Assembly: GCA_002869885.2 (NCBI GenBank)
Contig: NEWR02000018.1
Span: forward strand, 78,313 to 142,312
Length of the DNA: 64,000 bases
Reading direction: 5' to 3'
Source of the DNA: Nitrospira sp. CG24C
GTDB lineage: Bacteria > Nitrospirota > Nitrospiria > Nitrospirales > Nitrospiraceae
Shown: positions 27,354 through 34,786 of the stretch, one piece after another
How the letters are laid out: the number at the start of each line of letters is the position of its first letter
Numbering within the stretch: position 1 is the stretch's first letter
Made by a program: the position numbers and the translations under genes
Notes under the pieces: generated by a model
Database searches by the model: none
The model's input: only the letters and a program-made list of their open reading frames with translations
Told to the model about the DNA's origin: nothing

Positions 27354-27376
27354 TGTTAAAATACCAGTATTTAACA
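27354..27376. promoter_or_regulatory. Probable MarR operator
   Basis: TGTTAAAATAC and GTATTTAACA form a near-perfect palindrome around a CA centre, ten bases before the MarR-type start codon. Position, AT-richness and symmetry fit an autoregulatory operator. The same sequence contains TAAAAT-type boxes that may be the promoter -10 region, so binding would block transcription. Confidence 0.7.
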
Positions 27377-27621
27377 AGTGTAGTGCGCGCGCTGTCCCCA
27401 CGTCAAGATTCCGGATGGCACATTGACCGTACCCCATGAACGGAACAGAGAAGGAAGCGATTGGAAGATGCCGACTGGCCTTCAAGTTGGAACCAGAGAT
27501 CGAACGGCACTGCCAGTGTTATGGATATACGGGAGATACTGCAACAACGATTCACAACCGATAACATCTGACATGACAACAGGCAACCTGCCAAATCGCC
27601 ATTCAGCGTCGAAAACCACAG

Positions 27622-27860
27622 TTATGCAGGGTAGAACGTCTCAGTCAGCAGCGATTGGATCAACCCTTCCGTTTCCTGATATCGGCCCTCACCGATTCGG
27701 ACATGGCGAATCACGCCCAGTTTATCGATGAGATACATCGCAGGCCATTAGCGATTCCATGTCGAGAAGTCGTTGTCGATGGGGATAGGAAATCGGATGT
27801 CATGTTCCTGGATATACTGCTTGACCTTCGCATAACAAACCCCTTATCCGAATACTTCTT
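27622..27860 (-). pseudogene. Redoxin/TlpA-like thioredoxin-fold remnant
   Basis: On the minus strand the frame reads YAKVKQYIQEHDIRFPIPID, then NDFSTWNR, an in-frame TAA, then WPAMYLIDKLGVIRHVRIGEG and ETEGLIQSLL. This is the C-terminal half of a peroxiredoxin/TlpA-like protein, with the WPAMYLID strand typical of that fold. The internal stop and the loss of the N-terminal CxxC half mean it is not functional. Upstream of it the frame is also broken (TAA before GVCYAKV). The exact limits are approximate. Confidence 0.7.
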
Positions 27861-27869
27861 CTGACGCAT

Positions 27870-28670
27870 TCATGCCGGATCCCGCATTGGCCACGACCCG
27901 CGCCTGCCACCGCCTCGCTGACTTTCCACCCGGATGGTCGAACGTTTCGAACGGCCCCCATCGAATGGTAACAGGGCCAATCTGACGCTCGCCGCCAGCG
28001 GCTTGAACAATTCTGCCGTCTCACGGGAGATCTTCTGCTTTGAAAACAGGATGACCGTGAAGAGATCTTTAGACGGAAGCACTCCACCGAACCCCAGGAC
28101 CGATTCGATACCGAAAGAAACGACAAACTCCTCTTGGGCCGGCACAAAGGGACTGCCCTTGGCCTCTGCTACATGAAAGATATTGAGTGGTTGCTCGGTC
28201 CATTCAACAAGCAGGTCAGATTCAGGTTGTGTTTTTGATTCGACTTTTACCCCGAGCTGTTGCAGTAATTGCGACACCATCGGGAACTGGGCGATAGACT
28301 GGTTGCCGGATAATGGAATTGATCGGTAACGCCGGGAGCGACCTCGCTCGTTCCACTCAGGCCGCTCTCCAGCCGTCCCAAACAGCGTAAGGCATTTCAT
28401 ATCCAAAGAACCGGGCCCACAAGCCAAGGCTCGCCTGGCACAGTCTTGGGACTGAGGGTCAAGTTCCCGATAGGCGCGAGTGAGAAAACAGCGGACCAGA
28501 GCACAATCCTGCCGACCAGTCTGATCATTCCCAAGCTGCCGATAGAGATAGGAGGCAATCCGCTGGGCAACATCCTGCACGGACGAGGCCCCTGCTCCTA
28601 GCTTGCGAAGCTCCGAGGCACATGCGGTCATGTCCGAGATCGAGAAAGAAGCGAGGCTGTACATCATCAA
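27870..28670 (-). CDS. Truncated sensor (GAF-like) domain protein
   Basis: 266 residues. The body (MTACASELRKLGAGASSVQDVAQRI ... FLTRAYRELDP ... CLTLFGTAGERPEWN ... IPLSGNQSIAQFPMVSQLLQQLG ... FVVSFGIESVLGFGGVLPSKDLFTVILFSK ... LFKPLAASVRLALLPF) resembles the N-terminal sensor domain that precedes PAS and histidine-kinase modules in larger Nitrospira proteins, as recalled. Here it ends right after LLPF in a basic, low-complexity tail, with no kinase part. It is therefore most likely a decayed gene fragment that still has an open frame, although a free-standing sensor is possible. Its neighbour downstream is also a pseudogene. Confidence 0.6.
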   Translation of the reverse strand: MMMYSLASFSISDMTACASELRKLGAGASSVQDVAQRIASYLYRQLGNDQTGRQDCALVRCFLTRAYRELDPQSQDCARRALACGPGSLDMKCLTLFGTAGERPEWNERGRSRRYRSIPLSGNQSIAQFPMVSQLLQQLGVKVESKTQPESDLLVEWTEQPLNIFHVAEAKGSPFVPAQEEFVVSFGIESVLGFGGVLPSKDLFTVILFSKQKISRETAELFKPLAASVRLALLPFDGGRSKRSTIRVESQRGGGRRGSWPMRDPA

Positions 28671-29148
28671 GCCTCTCGATACGTGAGTATGAAGAAAAGG
28701 GAGAACAGTCTAATGAGCAGCCAAGAAAACTGTCAAGGTGTCGATGGATGATCTTGACCAACGTCTTCGATGCCCCGACAGCCGCGCAAGAACATCACGC
28801 CCATCAATTGATAATCGGTACATATCAAGCCACACGTCGGAGTCTTACAAGCAGGAGGCAAGAGACACGCTTCCCATAGTGAAGGATTCTGCCTGCGTAG
28901 GGGTCTGCCGACATAATTTACAACCCTTAATGCGAGATGCATTGGTCCTCTTAGGCCTATCTTTTGAAAACATAGACAAAGTTCAACTGGCACTCCGTTT
29001 GCTCTCCGTTCCTCATATGTCGAAGGATGTGAACCCACACCTTCTTCGATCGGATCTCGGAAAATGATTTGAATCCAGAGAAGAAGATCTCTCGTAGGGC
29101 GTGCTAGGGTGCAGTGTTCATTTAACTGTTTCAAACAAGGAGGCCGTT
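28671..29148. other. Intergenic region, no supported gene
   Basis: Overlapping frames on both strands exist (e.g. plus 28738-29067, minus 28733-29134) but neither has a recognisable domain, good start or signal. Given the pseudogenes to its left, this is probably decayed coding DNA. A strong ribosome-binding site AAGGAGG at its right end serves the gene at 29149. Confidence 0.5.
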
Positions 29149-29502
29149 ATGCATGTGATGGGACGTATCGGGTTCATGGGATTAGGGATCGCGTTAGTGA
29201 GCTGTCTCGGCGGAGCACCAGTCTTCGCAGCGGATAAACCAATAGAGGATGGGTCGAAGATTATAATTACGTCTCCCAAGGCCGGGGACAAGGTCAGCGA
29301 CAGCTTTGAACTGAAATATGAATTGACCAAAGGCTCCCAAGCTGCGCATGCCCACGTGTTCGTGGACAACGAGTATCAGAAGGGGTTTCAAGGAACCTTT
29401 AAGGGCCTGAGCAGAGGGACACACCAGATCACTGTGACCGGTGCCACGAAGGATCACGCTCTCGTCGCCGCGAGCCAGACCATCACTGTCGAAGTGCAGT
29501 AG
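29149..29502 (+). CDS. Exported small beta-rich protein (DUF4399-like)
   Basis: 117 residues with a signal peptide ending GGAPVFAAD, cleaved after AFA-type AXA. The mature part IIITSPKAGDKVSDSFELKYELTKG, then HAHVFVDNEYQKGF and HQITVTGATKDH, looks like the small periplasmic DUF4399 fold. Translation start is the ATG at 29149 behind AAGGAGGCC. Function unknown. A strong hairpin follows the stop codon. Confidence 0.78.
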   Translation: MHVMGRIGFMGLGIALVSCLGGAPVFAADKPIEDGSKIIITSPKAGDKVSDSFELKYELTKGSQAAHAHVFVDNEYQKGFQGTFKGLSRGTHQITVTGATKDHALVAASQTITVEVQ

Positions 29503-29526
29503 CGCTATATCCTGCCGTCTTCAGGC

Positions 29527-29558
29527 CGCCGGGGCCTCTTGCAAAAGAGGCCCCGGCG
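29527..29558 (+). terminator. Strong hairpin after 29149-29502 gene
   Basis: A perfect 14-bp stem (CGCCGGGGCCTCTT with AAGAGGCCCCGGCG) closes a GCAA loop 24 bp past the stop codon. The flanking T-run is poor (GATTTCA), so Rho-independent action is likely but not classical. Confidence 0.65.
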
Positions 29559-29640
29559 CGCCGGATTTCACACACCGTTTCCATCCGAGCCAGACCAACC
29601 TTCTTGCTCGCCGAGGCCTCACGATCAGAAAGATGGGAAT

Positions 29641-29734
29641 GGGAGTGGCCAGGTGCCCTTCTTGCTCGCAGAACGCGCACGGTGAAACTGTGCTCGTTCG
29701 ATGCGCGCAGTCAAGGGCAACCTTGGCCACTCCC
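29641..29734. repeat. GCG-core hairpin repeat, copy 1
   Basis: Outer arms GGGAGTGGCCA and TGGCCACTCCC are perfectly complementary. Inside them are GGTGCCCTT and AAGGGCAACC, and then the common core: CTTGCTCGCAGAACGCGCAC, a short loop, and GTGCTCGTTCGATGCGCGCAG. The whole 94-bp unit can fold into one long hairpin. Related to the copies at 45490, 45609, 62797, 63022, 63152 and 63786. Confidence 0.8.
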
Positions 29735-29884
29735 CTATAGAGAGGTATAGGGAATCGGAAGGCCCTCGCCCGGGCTAATGGCACGTCTCGGCGCGCAATT
29801 AGGGATCGACTGGACTACCTTTCAAAAAGTACAATGTCTCCAATTCTTAGTCCTGAACTTCCGCAGCGGTGGAGAAGGTGTTCT

Positions 29885-30331
29885 ATGAACTACTCAGTCC
29901 GCTTAGTTATTGTGCCTGTGGCGCTTTTTATTCTTAGCAGTATGCTCTCTGGTTGTGCCACTGCTGAGCATGGTCGCCGGATTACTCCTGATCAGATCAC
30001 TTGGATTCAAAAGGGTATCACCACCAGGGCGGAGATTCTTCAGAAGCTTGGAGGACCGATGTCAGAAGTCCCAGATTGGGGCGGGATAACTTATCAGAGC
30101 ACCAGTGTCACCACGACGATCAAGGAGGGCGACACTCAAAAAACCGTCACCACTACAACGGCCCAGCCCACAAAACAAAGAACAAAAGCTCTCTATCTCT
30201 ATACGAGGGCTGAAGCAGCAGCATTTGCTGGTGTCAAGACAACCCAGGAAAAGTTTTGGGTCATATATGATGAGCACGGTGTCGTCCAAGACTTTTCTTT
30301 CGAAGGAGCCCCTAGTATGACCGTTCGCTAA
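29885..30331 (+). CDS. Small lipoprotein, SmpA/BamE-like
   Basis: 148 residues. The signal of MNYSVRLVIVPVALFILSSMLSGC carries a lipobox LSGC, so the protein is lipid-anchored. The mature part starts with ITPDQITWIQKGITTRAEILQKLGGP, the helix-turn typical of the BamE/SmpA fold, then the TYQSTSVTTTIKEGD beta segment. BamE proteins help outer-membrane protein assembly, but related small lipoproteins have other roles, so the link is fold-level only. A longer frame starts at 29834. Confidence 0.7.
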   Translation: MNYSVRLVIVPVALFILSSMLSGCATAEHGRRITPDQITWIQKGITTRAEILQKLGGPMSEVPDWGGITYQSTSVTTTIKEGDTQKTVTTTTAQPTKQRTKALYLYTRAEAAAFAGVKTTQEKFWVIYDEHGVVQDFSFEGAPSMTVR

Positions 30332-30428
30332 AGAAACTCCCCTCACAGCCAGCGACCGTCTATGAGATCGTCTCTCTTAATGGCTCGGCTTAAACTCCTC
30401 GGTGCCAAGAACTCAGCAACTGGTAAAC

Positions 30429-31040
30429 ATGAGCGATCAACTCTCACCATTAATGCCCAGCGTATCAGACCAAGTATCTGTTGGAGATGTAGTGGAACGA
30501 TTAACCTTATGGAAGTTCGCTTCATTTTCCAAAGATTGGTTCGGGGATGCTCTGAGGGAAGCTGGGGACATGAACAGCATGGACGCGAGGCGAAGGGAAA
30601 TAGTCTTCGCCGTCTGCATCGCCGAAAATTATTTGGTTGAATGGGTTCGTGACGATGTTCTTCATCGAGAATTTCGTTTGGTTGATCATTATTTCCCCGC
30701 CGAAGGAAGGAAGATTGGAGTGACTGACAGGTGGAGGCAAGTAGTTGAACATCTATATGAAGATGGCACTATCAGCGGGAAGCCAGATTGGGGTCAAAAG
30801 TTCTGGTCGGACTTCACAAATCTAGCAGAGTGGCGAAATGGACTCATCCACGGTCGAGTCAGCCGTCCGGATACCGATGGACTGGCGTCTAAGGAGAGAC
30901 CGCTGCCTTCCATCGAGCAATTGCAAGGTTTGGAAGCAGGATGGGCGATCAATGTGGTTACTCGCCTCATATGTGAACTGCATAAGTCGGTTGGGACACC
31001 TACGCCAAATTGGCTTGCACTGCCGAGCAAACTTGCGTGA
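30429..31040 (+). CDS. Hypothetical protein with a HEPN-like RNGLIH motif
   Basis: About 203 residues, highly helical and acidic, without signal or membrane segments. Near residue 136 it has EWRNGLIHGR, i.e. R-x4-H, the motif shared by HEPN ribonucleases and toxins. A Tyr/Glu-rich helical stretch (IVFAVCIAENYLVEWV) precedes it. HEPN proteins often act in toxin-antitoxin or abortive-infection systems, but a cognate MNT nucleotidyltransferase is not visible here. The start at 30429 is preferred over the GTG at 30402. Confidence 0.6.
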   Translation: MSDQLSPLMPSVSDQVSVGDVVERLTLWKFASFSKDWFGDALREAGDMNSMDARRREIVFAVCIAENYLVEWVRDDVLHREFRLVDHYFPAEGRKIGVTDRWRQVVEHLYEDGTISGKPDWGQKFWSDFTNLAEWRNGLIHGRVSRPDTDGLASKERPLPSIEQLQGLEAGWAINVVTRLICELHKSVGTPTPNWLALPSKLA

Positions 31041-31358
31041 GGCGTTAGCAAAGCCCTCGCGGTCAACTGCCTGATGTGGAAAAGATGTTTTGAGACGCCG
31101 TTTCACGGCGCGAGGCGTTCCGCCTGTTGAAATCCCAGCCGTTCACTGATTGCTCTCCGTTGACACCCTTTATAAACGTAGTCTGTTTCCAAGATCGCGG
31201 GGTGTCGCTTTTGAACGGGAAGGAACAAAGGAGTCGGGAGTCTTTTGTGATCGCCCAGCGGCGAGAGAATTCCGTTCGGCTTCGTTTCTCTGCGCATGGC
31301 AATGTTGACTCTTCCTCTTACCCGTTCCAAACTGTCGATATAAATTGGAGTTAGCTTA
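31041..31358. other. Intergenic region with promoter-like block
   Basis: No supported gene. Contains TTGACACCC at 31160 followed by ACGTAGTCTG, a diverged copy of the promoter-like block that also precedes the genes at 31920 and 33750. The neighbouring GGCGTTCC words are shared too, so the block was probably duplicated together with a short flank. Confidence 0.5.
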
Positions 31359-31775
31359 ATGAAAGGCTCTCAGGATTCTTGGAGCTGCGTCGAGTGTGAG
31401 ACATCGTTCTTGTATGGAGGTGACCCGGTTGAGGCCCAGTGCCCTAGCTGCGATAGTTCCAACCTCACCCGGTTCATAAGAGTCCAAGATCGTATTTCGT
31501 TGGCTGTTGATGAATACTTGATACTGCAGTGCAAGGACCCATCGCTTCCCTCAAAGAGGAAAGTTAGAAGGGAGGTTCGCATCGGTCGCCGTCCTGAGGG
31601 CTCTGGATCAGGTCGGCTCGTTGACGAGTTGCGGGTTATGGATGTCGATCTGGATCACTATGCGGAGCGAATAATCGACGTTGAATCGGGCTATGCGATT
31701 CGTGAAGTTAAAGAGTCCTTGTCACGTCACAGGGGCGGCTCTGAGAAGCAGAGGAAAGCAAGAATAGAATCGTGA
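31359..31775 (+). CDS. Small zinc-ribbon protein
   Basis: 138 residues. The N-terminal CVECETSFL and AQCPSCDSSNL give two CxxC knuckles, a zinc-ribbon as in rubredoxin-like or DNA/RNA-binding proteins. The rest is charged, with no known domain, and ends in a Lys/Arg-rich tail (HRGGSEKQRKARIES). It could be a nucleic-acid-binding accessory protein. Function unknown. Confidence 0.62.
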   Translation: MKGSQDSWSCVECETSFLYGGDPVEAQCPSCDSSNLTRFIRVQDRISLAVDEYLILQCKDPSLPSKRKVRREVRIGRRPEGSGSGRLVDELRVMDVDLDHYAERIIDVESGYAIREVKESLSRHRGGSEKQRKARIES

Positions 31776-31855
31776 ATGATTAGTATCTGAAGGACCAAAA
31801 GGACCAAATTGTGTCCGCCCCCGTTTCGCGGCCTGCGGCGTTCCCCATCTGCATG

Positions 31856-31884
31856 TTGACACCTTCCTCTCTGAAACGTAGCCT
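31856..31884 (+). promoter_or_regulatory. Sigma70-type promoter of VOC gene
   Basis: A consensus -35 TTGACA (31856-31861) is followed at exactly 17 bp by TAGCCT (31879-31884). It lies about 36 bp before the ATG of the VOC protein. The same block recurs at 33672-33700 before a truncated copy of that gene. Confidence 0.55.
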
Positions 31885-31919
31885 GTCTCACATTTCCAGA
31901 ACGGAGCACTTGCGCGACT

Positions 31920-32342
31920 ATGAAGCCACGGATCACGGTCATTACGTTGGGTGTCGATGATTTGGAGCGGGCGCTGAGGTTTTATCGGGATGGACTCGGC
32001 CTGCCGACTCGGGGAATCGTTGGCACGGAGTTCGAGCATGGTGCCGTCGCCTTCTTTGATCTTCAACATGGCTTGAAGCTGGCTATCTGGCCCCGCACAT
32101 CTCTTGCCCCTGAGGCCAAAGTTCCGCTTGGCCCTCGAAGCGCGACTGAGTGTACGCTCGGCCACAATGCCGCAAGTAAGGCCGAAGTGGATGCGGTCAT
32201 GGTGCAGGTCAAAAAAGCGGGCGCGACGATCACCGACCCGCCGCACGATGCATTCTGGGGTGGTTACACCGGCTCGTTCCAAGACCCCGATGGGCATGTC
32301 TGGGAAGTGGCCTGGAATCCGGATTGGGAACTTCCCGACTAG
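31920..32342 (+). CDS. VOC (glyoxalase/bleomycin-resistance fold) family protein
   Basis: 140 residues, one VOC module made of two beta-alpha-beta-beta-beta units. The signature ITVITLGVDDLERALRFYRDGLGLPTRG is followed by VAFFDLQHGLKLAIWP. The end GGYTGSFQDPDGHVWEVAWNPDW carries the usual metal-binding E of the family. The second unit has HNAASKAEVDAVM. VOC members include metal-dependent lyases, dioxygenases and antibiotic-binding proteins; the substrate cannot be named. Confidence 0.82.
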   Translation: MKPRITVITLGVDDLERALRFYRDGLGLPTRGIVGTEFEHGAVAFFDLQHGLKLAIWPRTSLAPEAKVPLGPRSATECTLGHNAASKAEVDAVMVQVKKAGATITDPPHDAFWGGYTGSFQDPDGHVWEVAWNPDWELPD

Positions 32343-32419
32343 TCGCAAGCCCGTTTTGCAGCGCGCCCCCCCCGTCCTCGTTCTCGCCAAGACTGAGGTG
32401 CGTACAAAATTGAAAAAAG

Positions 32420-32445
32420 ATACAACGAAGTGTACAGAGTTGTAC
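32420..32445. promoter_or_regulatory. TACAAC-N12-GTTGTA inverted repeat
   Basis: Half-sites TACAAC (32421-32426) and GTTGTA (32439-32444), separated by 12 bp, lie about 115 bp upstream of the zinc-ribbon gene at 32561. The spacer contains TGTACA, itself a palindrome. This could be a regulator binding site. There is no known match. Confidence 0.3.
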
Positions 32446-32560
32446 GTATAAGTAGTTCCCACAGTGCTAAGCTGTTGATAATGCAATGATGTCGTGCTGG
32501 ATCGCAAATTGCTATTCCCTCTCGTGCCAGTTCACTTACATAACGAGGGAGGGAATTATT

Positions 32561-32740
32561 ATGGATTGTCCGAAGTGCAAAGGATTGATGATGATGGAAC
32601 GGTTCTCTGACTTCTTTCTGGTCTTTTATGCCTGGAAATGTATCAACTGCGGAGCAGTTATCGATAAGACAATCGCCAATAATCGGAGAAACAGCCTCGC
32701 CGCCAAAGCCACGAAAGAAGCCGAACCAGCCATCGTGTAA
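32561..32740 (+). CDS. Small CxxC zinc-ribbon protein
   Basis: 59 residues beginning MDCPKCKGLMMMERF, with a second knuckle KCINCGAVID: two CxxC pairs spaced as in short zinc-binding peptides. The C-terminal half is basic. GAGGGAGGG lies eight bases before the ATG. Members of this kind are common as unannotated small proteins; the function is unknown. Confidence 0.62.
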   Translation: MDCPKCKGLMMMERFSDFFLVFYAWKCINCGAVIDKTIANNRRNSLAAKATKEAEPAIV

Positions 32741-32869
32741 CAGAGGGGCCTACAGATATGGGAACTCCGGTATCGCCCGCGGAGTGTGACATCGAGCGGA
32801 CCGGAGTTGTTTGATGCATTCCTGGCAAGCTACTGTCTTGCGATCCAACTTCACACCAGTCTGTTCTTC

Positions 32870-32905
32870 ATCCCTCACACCTCACCCTTCACTCCTTATA
32901 CCTTG
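32870..32905. repeat. 7-bp-period CCTCACA/CTTCACT tract
   Basis: ATCCCTCACACCTCACCCTTCACTCCTT repeats a TCAC word every seven bases. It lacks a complementary partner nearby. It is related to the TTTCACG family at 5709 and 55750. Confidence 0.45.
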
Positions 32906-32991
32906 CGTCCTCCTGCAGTCTGCTAGACTTAGCCATGACATAGTTGCTACTAGCGGATGCGAATTATCCCAACGAACGGCGAGGTGCCTGC

Positions 32992-33624
32992 ATGATCGAT
33001 TGGCTGATGGCCACATCCATAGGATTCGGTCTACTCGGGCTGTTATTTATGCTGGCCGGCGTGGCATCAGCACGACGGCGGCGGTTCATTCGCTTGTCGT
33101 TGCATACCACCTTAGCCTTGGCCTGCCTGGCATCAGGCGCCTTGTTTCTGACACTTCAGCTCTCGTTGCAAAGCTACCGCGCTTTGACGCGCGAGGATCT
33201 TGCTGCAACCATTCATGCGGAGCCGGTGGGGCCGTCACAGTTTCGCGTCACGATTCACCTGCCGGACGGGCGAACGGACAGCTACTGGATGGCGGGCGAT
33301 GAGGTCTACGTCGATGCGCACATTCTGAAATGGAAACCTTGGGCGAATCTGTTCGGCTTGCATACGGCGTATGAATTGGATCGTATTGCCGGACGCTACC
33401 ACCTGATCGAGGATGAACGCAGGAGGCCACGCACGGTCTACCAGCTGGCGACCGATCCATTGCTGGACCTGTTCGCGCTTCGGCGTCGGTATGCCTGGCT
33501 GGAGTCGGTAGTCGATGCGGAATACGGGTCGGCAGCTTTCTTTCCCACACGCGATCGCGTCGCGATCGAACTCCGCGTCTCCACCACCGGATTGCTATTT
33601 CGCCCGCTGATGAAGGCGTTCTGA
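32992..33624 (+). CDS. Conserved two-span membrane protein
   Basis: About 210 residues from MIDWLMATSIGFGLLGLLFML; two transmembrane helices occupy residues ~4-20 and ~34-55 (LSLHTTLALACLASGALFLTL). The soluble part begins SYRALTREDLAATIHAEPVG and includes FRVTIHLPDGRTDSYWMAGDEVYVD. The pattern resembles proteins annotated as multidrug transporter-associated or cation-efflux related, but no transporter domain is present, so that label is not justified. A predicted periplasmic beta domain is likely. Confidence 0.7.
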   Translation: MIDWLMATSIGFGLLGLLFMLAGVASARRRRFIRLSLHTTLALACLASGALFLTLQLSLQSYRALTREDLAATIHAEPVGPSQFRVTIHLPDGRTDSYWMAGDEVYVDAHILKWKPWANLFGLHTAYELDRIAGRYHLIEDERRRPRTVYQLATDPLLDLFALRRRYAWLESVVDAEYGSAAFFPTRDRVAIELRVSTTGLLFRPLMKAF

Positions 33625-33671
33625 TTGTGCGGGGATGTCTCGCATCGGACGCGGCAGTCCATCTCTGAATC

Positions 33672-33700
33672 TTGACACCTTCCCCTCCGAAACGTAGCCT
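33672..33700 (+). promoter_or_regulatory. Duplicate sigma70-type promoter block
   Basis: TTGACA (33672-33677), a 17-bp spacer and TAGCCT (33695-33700) repeat the VOC promoter almost unchanged (GAAACGTAGCCTGTC in both). It now stands before a truncated VOC fragment and so may drive transcription into the dioxygenase gene at 33833. Confidence 0.5.
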
Positions 33701-33749
33701 GTCAAAACCATCTGCCTCCCGTATACCAGAGTGGCGCTATTGCCCAAGG

Positions 33750-33808
33750 ATGAAGCCACAGATCACAATTATTACGCTCAGGGTTGACGATTTGGAACAA
33801 GCGCTGGC
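33750..33808 (+). pseudogene. Truncated duplicate of VOC gene 5' end
   Basis: ATG then KPQITIITLRVDDLEQALA, about 19 codons closely related to the start of the VOC gene at 31920, and then the similarity stops. Only the promoter and the first codons were duplicated. Confidence 0.72.
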
Positions 33809-33832
33809 ATGCTCAGAAGATGGAGAATACCA

Positions 33833-34567
33833 ATGACGTTTGAAAACAGGCCTGTGGAGCGGCTCCTATCCCGCCGTGACGTTTTGCGATATCTGGGTGC
33901 TACTGGCGCTGCCTGGCTAATGGCCGGCAGTCTGGATCCCAGACGGGTTGCTGCAAGTACGCTTGGCCTCTCATGTGTCGTCCGACCGGAGCAAATGGAA
34001 GGTCCATATTTCGTAGACGAACGCTTGAATCGTTCCGACATTCGCTCAGACCCGACCGACGGGCGAGTCAAGCCCGGTACGCCGCTGGCTCTGACGCTAC
34101 TGATTTCGCGCCTCAACGCGGGAGACTGTCAGCCGCTGGCAGGCGCACAGGTCGACATCTGGCATTGCGATGCACAGGGCCTCTACTCGGATGTACAGGA
34201 TCCTGGGTTCAATACCATCGGCCAGAAATTCTTACGCGGCTATCAGAACACCAACGAGCGCGGCGAGGTTCGGTTCGTTACTGTATACCCTGGCTGGTAC
34301 CCGGGCCGGACCGTGCATATCCATGTCAAGATTCGCACCACGCCTGTAGCTAAGCGGAACTTTGAGTTCGCGTCGCAATTGTACTTCGACGATGGGCTGA
34401 CAGATCGCGTTCACACTGCCCACCCGTATGCCGCGAACGGACCGCGCACTGCACGAAACCAGCACGATTGGATCTTCCGCCGTGGTGGCGATCGCCTCAT
34501 GCTGGTTCCGACGACTGTGGCTGACGGCTACGCGGCATCGTTCGCCATCGGCCTGCAGCTCCCGTGA
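33833..34567 (+). CDS. Intradiol ring-cleavage dioxygenase-like protein, exported
   Basis: About 244 residues from MTFENRPVERLLSRRDVL. The N terminus has a twin-arginine-type signal (LSRRDVLRYLGATGAAWLMAGS), suggesting Tat export. The catalytic domain has EQMEGPYFVDE, ADV-like GAQVDIWHCDAQGLYSDV, and PGWYPGRTVHIHVK. The Tyr of YFVDE and the Tyr, His and His of WYPGRTVHIHV would bind Fe(III). Catechol dioxygenases of this class open aromatic rings between the hydroxyls. An exported form is unusual for catabolism, and no aromatic pathway is nearby, so the substrate is unknown. Confidence 0.85.
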   Translation: MTFENRPVERLLSRRDVLRYLGATGAAWLMAGSLDPRRVAASTLGLSCVVRPEQMEGPYFVDERLNRSDIRSDPTDGRVKPGTPLALTLLISRLNAGDCQPLAGAQVDIWHCDAQGLYSDVQDPGFNTIGQKFLRGYQNTNERGEVRFVTVYPGWYPGRTVHIHVKIRTTPVAKRNFEFASQLYFDDGLTDRVHTAHPYAANGPRTARNQHDWIFRRGGDRLMLVPTTVADGYAASFAIGLQLP

Positions 34568-34707
34568 AAAGCCATCATGTTGTTGATTGAAATGTACTAC
34601 GATGCCTGCAAAACTCGACTCCTCCTTGGAAGGGAAGGCTGAGGTGCAAGGAAACAGTCACCCCTCCTGATGGCACGATGTGCTTGTTTTCCGCATCGTC
34701 GTTTTCC

Positions 34708-34735
34708 TTGTAATATCCTCACAAATACGTATACT
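34708..34735 (+). promoter_or_regulatory. Promoter of third PilT gene
   Basis: TTGTAA (34708-34713), a 16-bp spacer, then TATACT (34730-34735), about 50 bp before the ATG. The flanking DNA is AT-rich compared with the surroundings. Confidence 0.5.
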
Positions 34736-34786
34736 CCAACATACAGATAGTGTCTGAATCCTCAATATAGACAAGAGAGACAGCGT

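Noticed and set aside
28733..29134. 133-residue minus-strand frame and overlapping plus-strand frame
   Set aside because: No recognisable domain, poor starts, and they overlap each other; probably decayed DNA.
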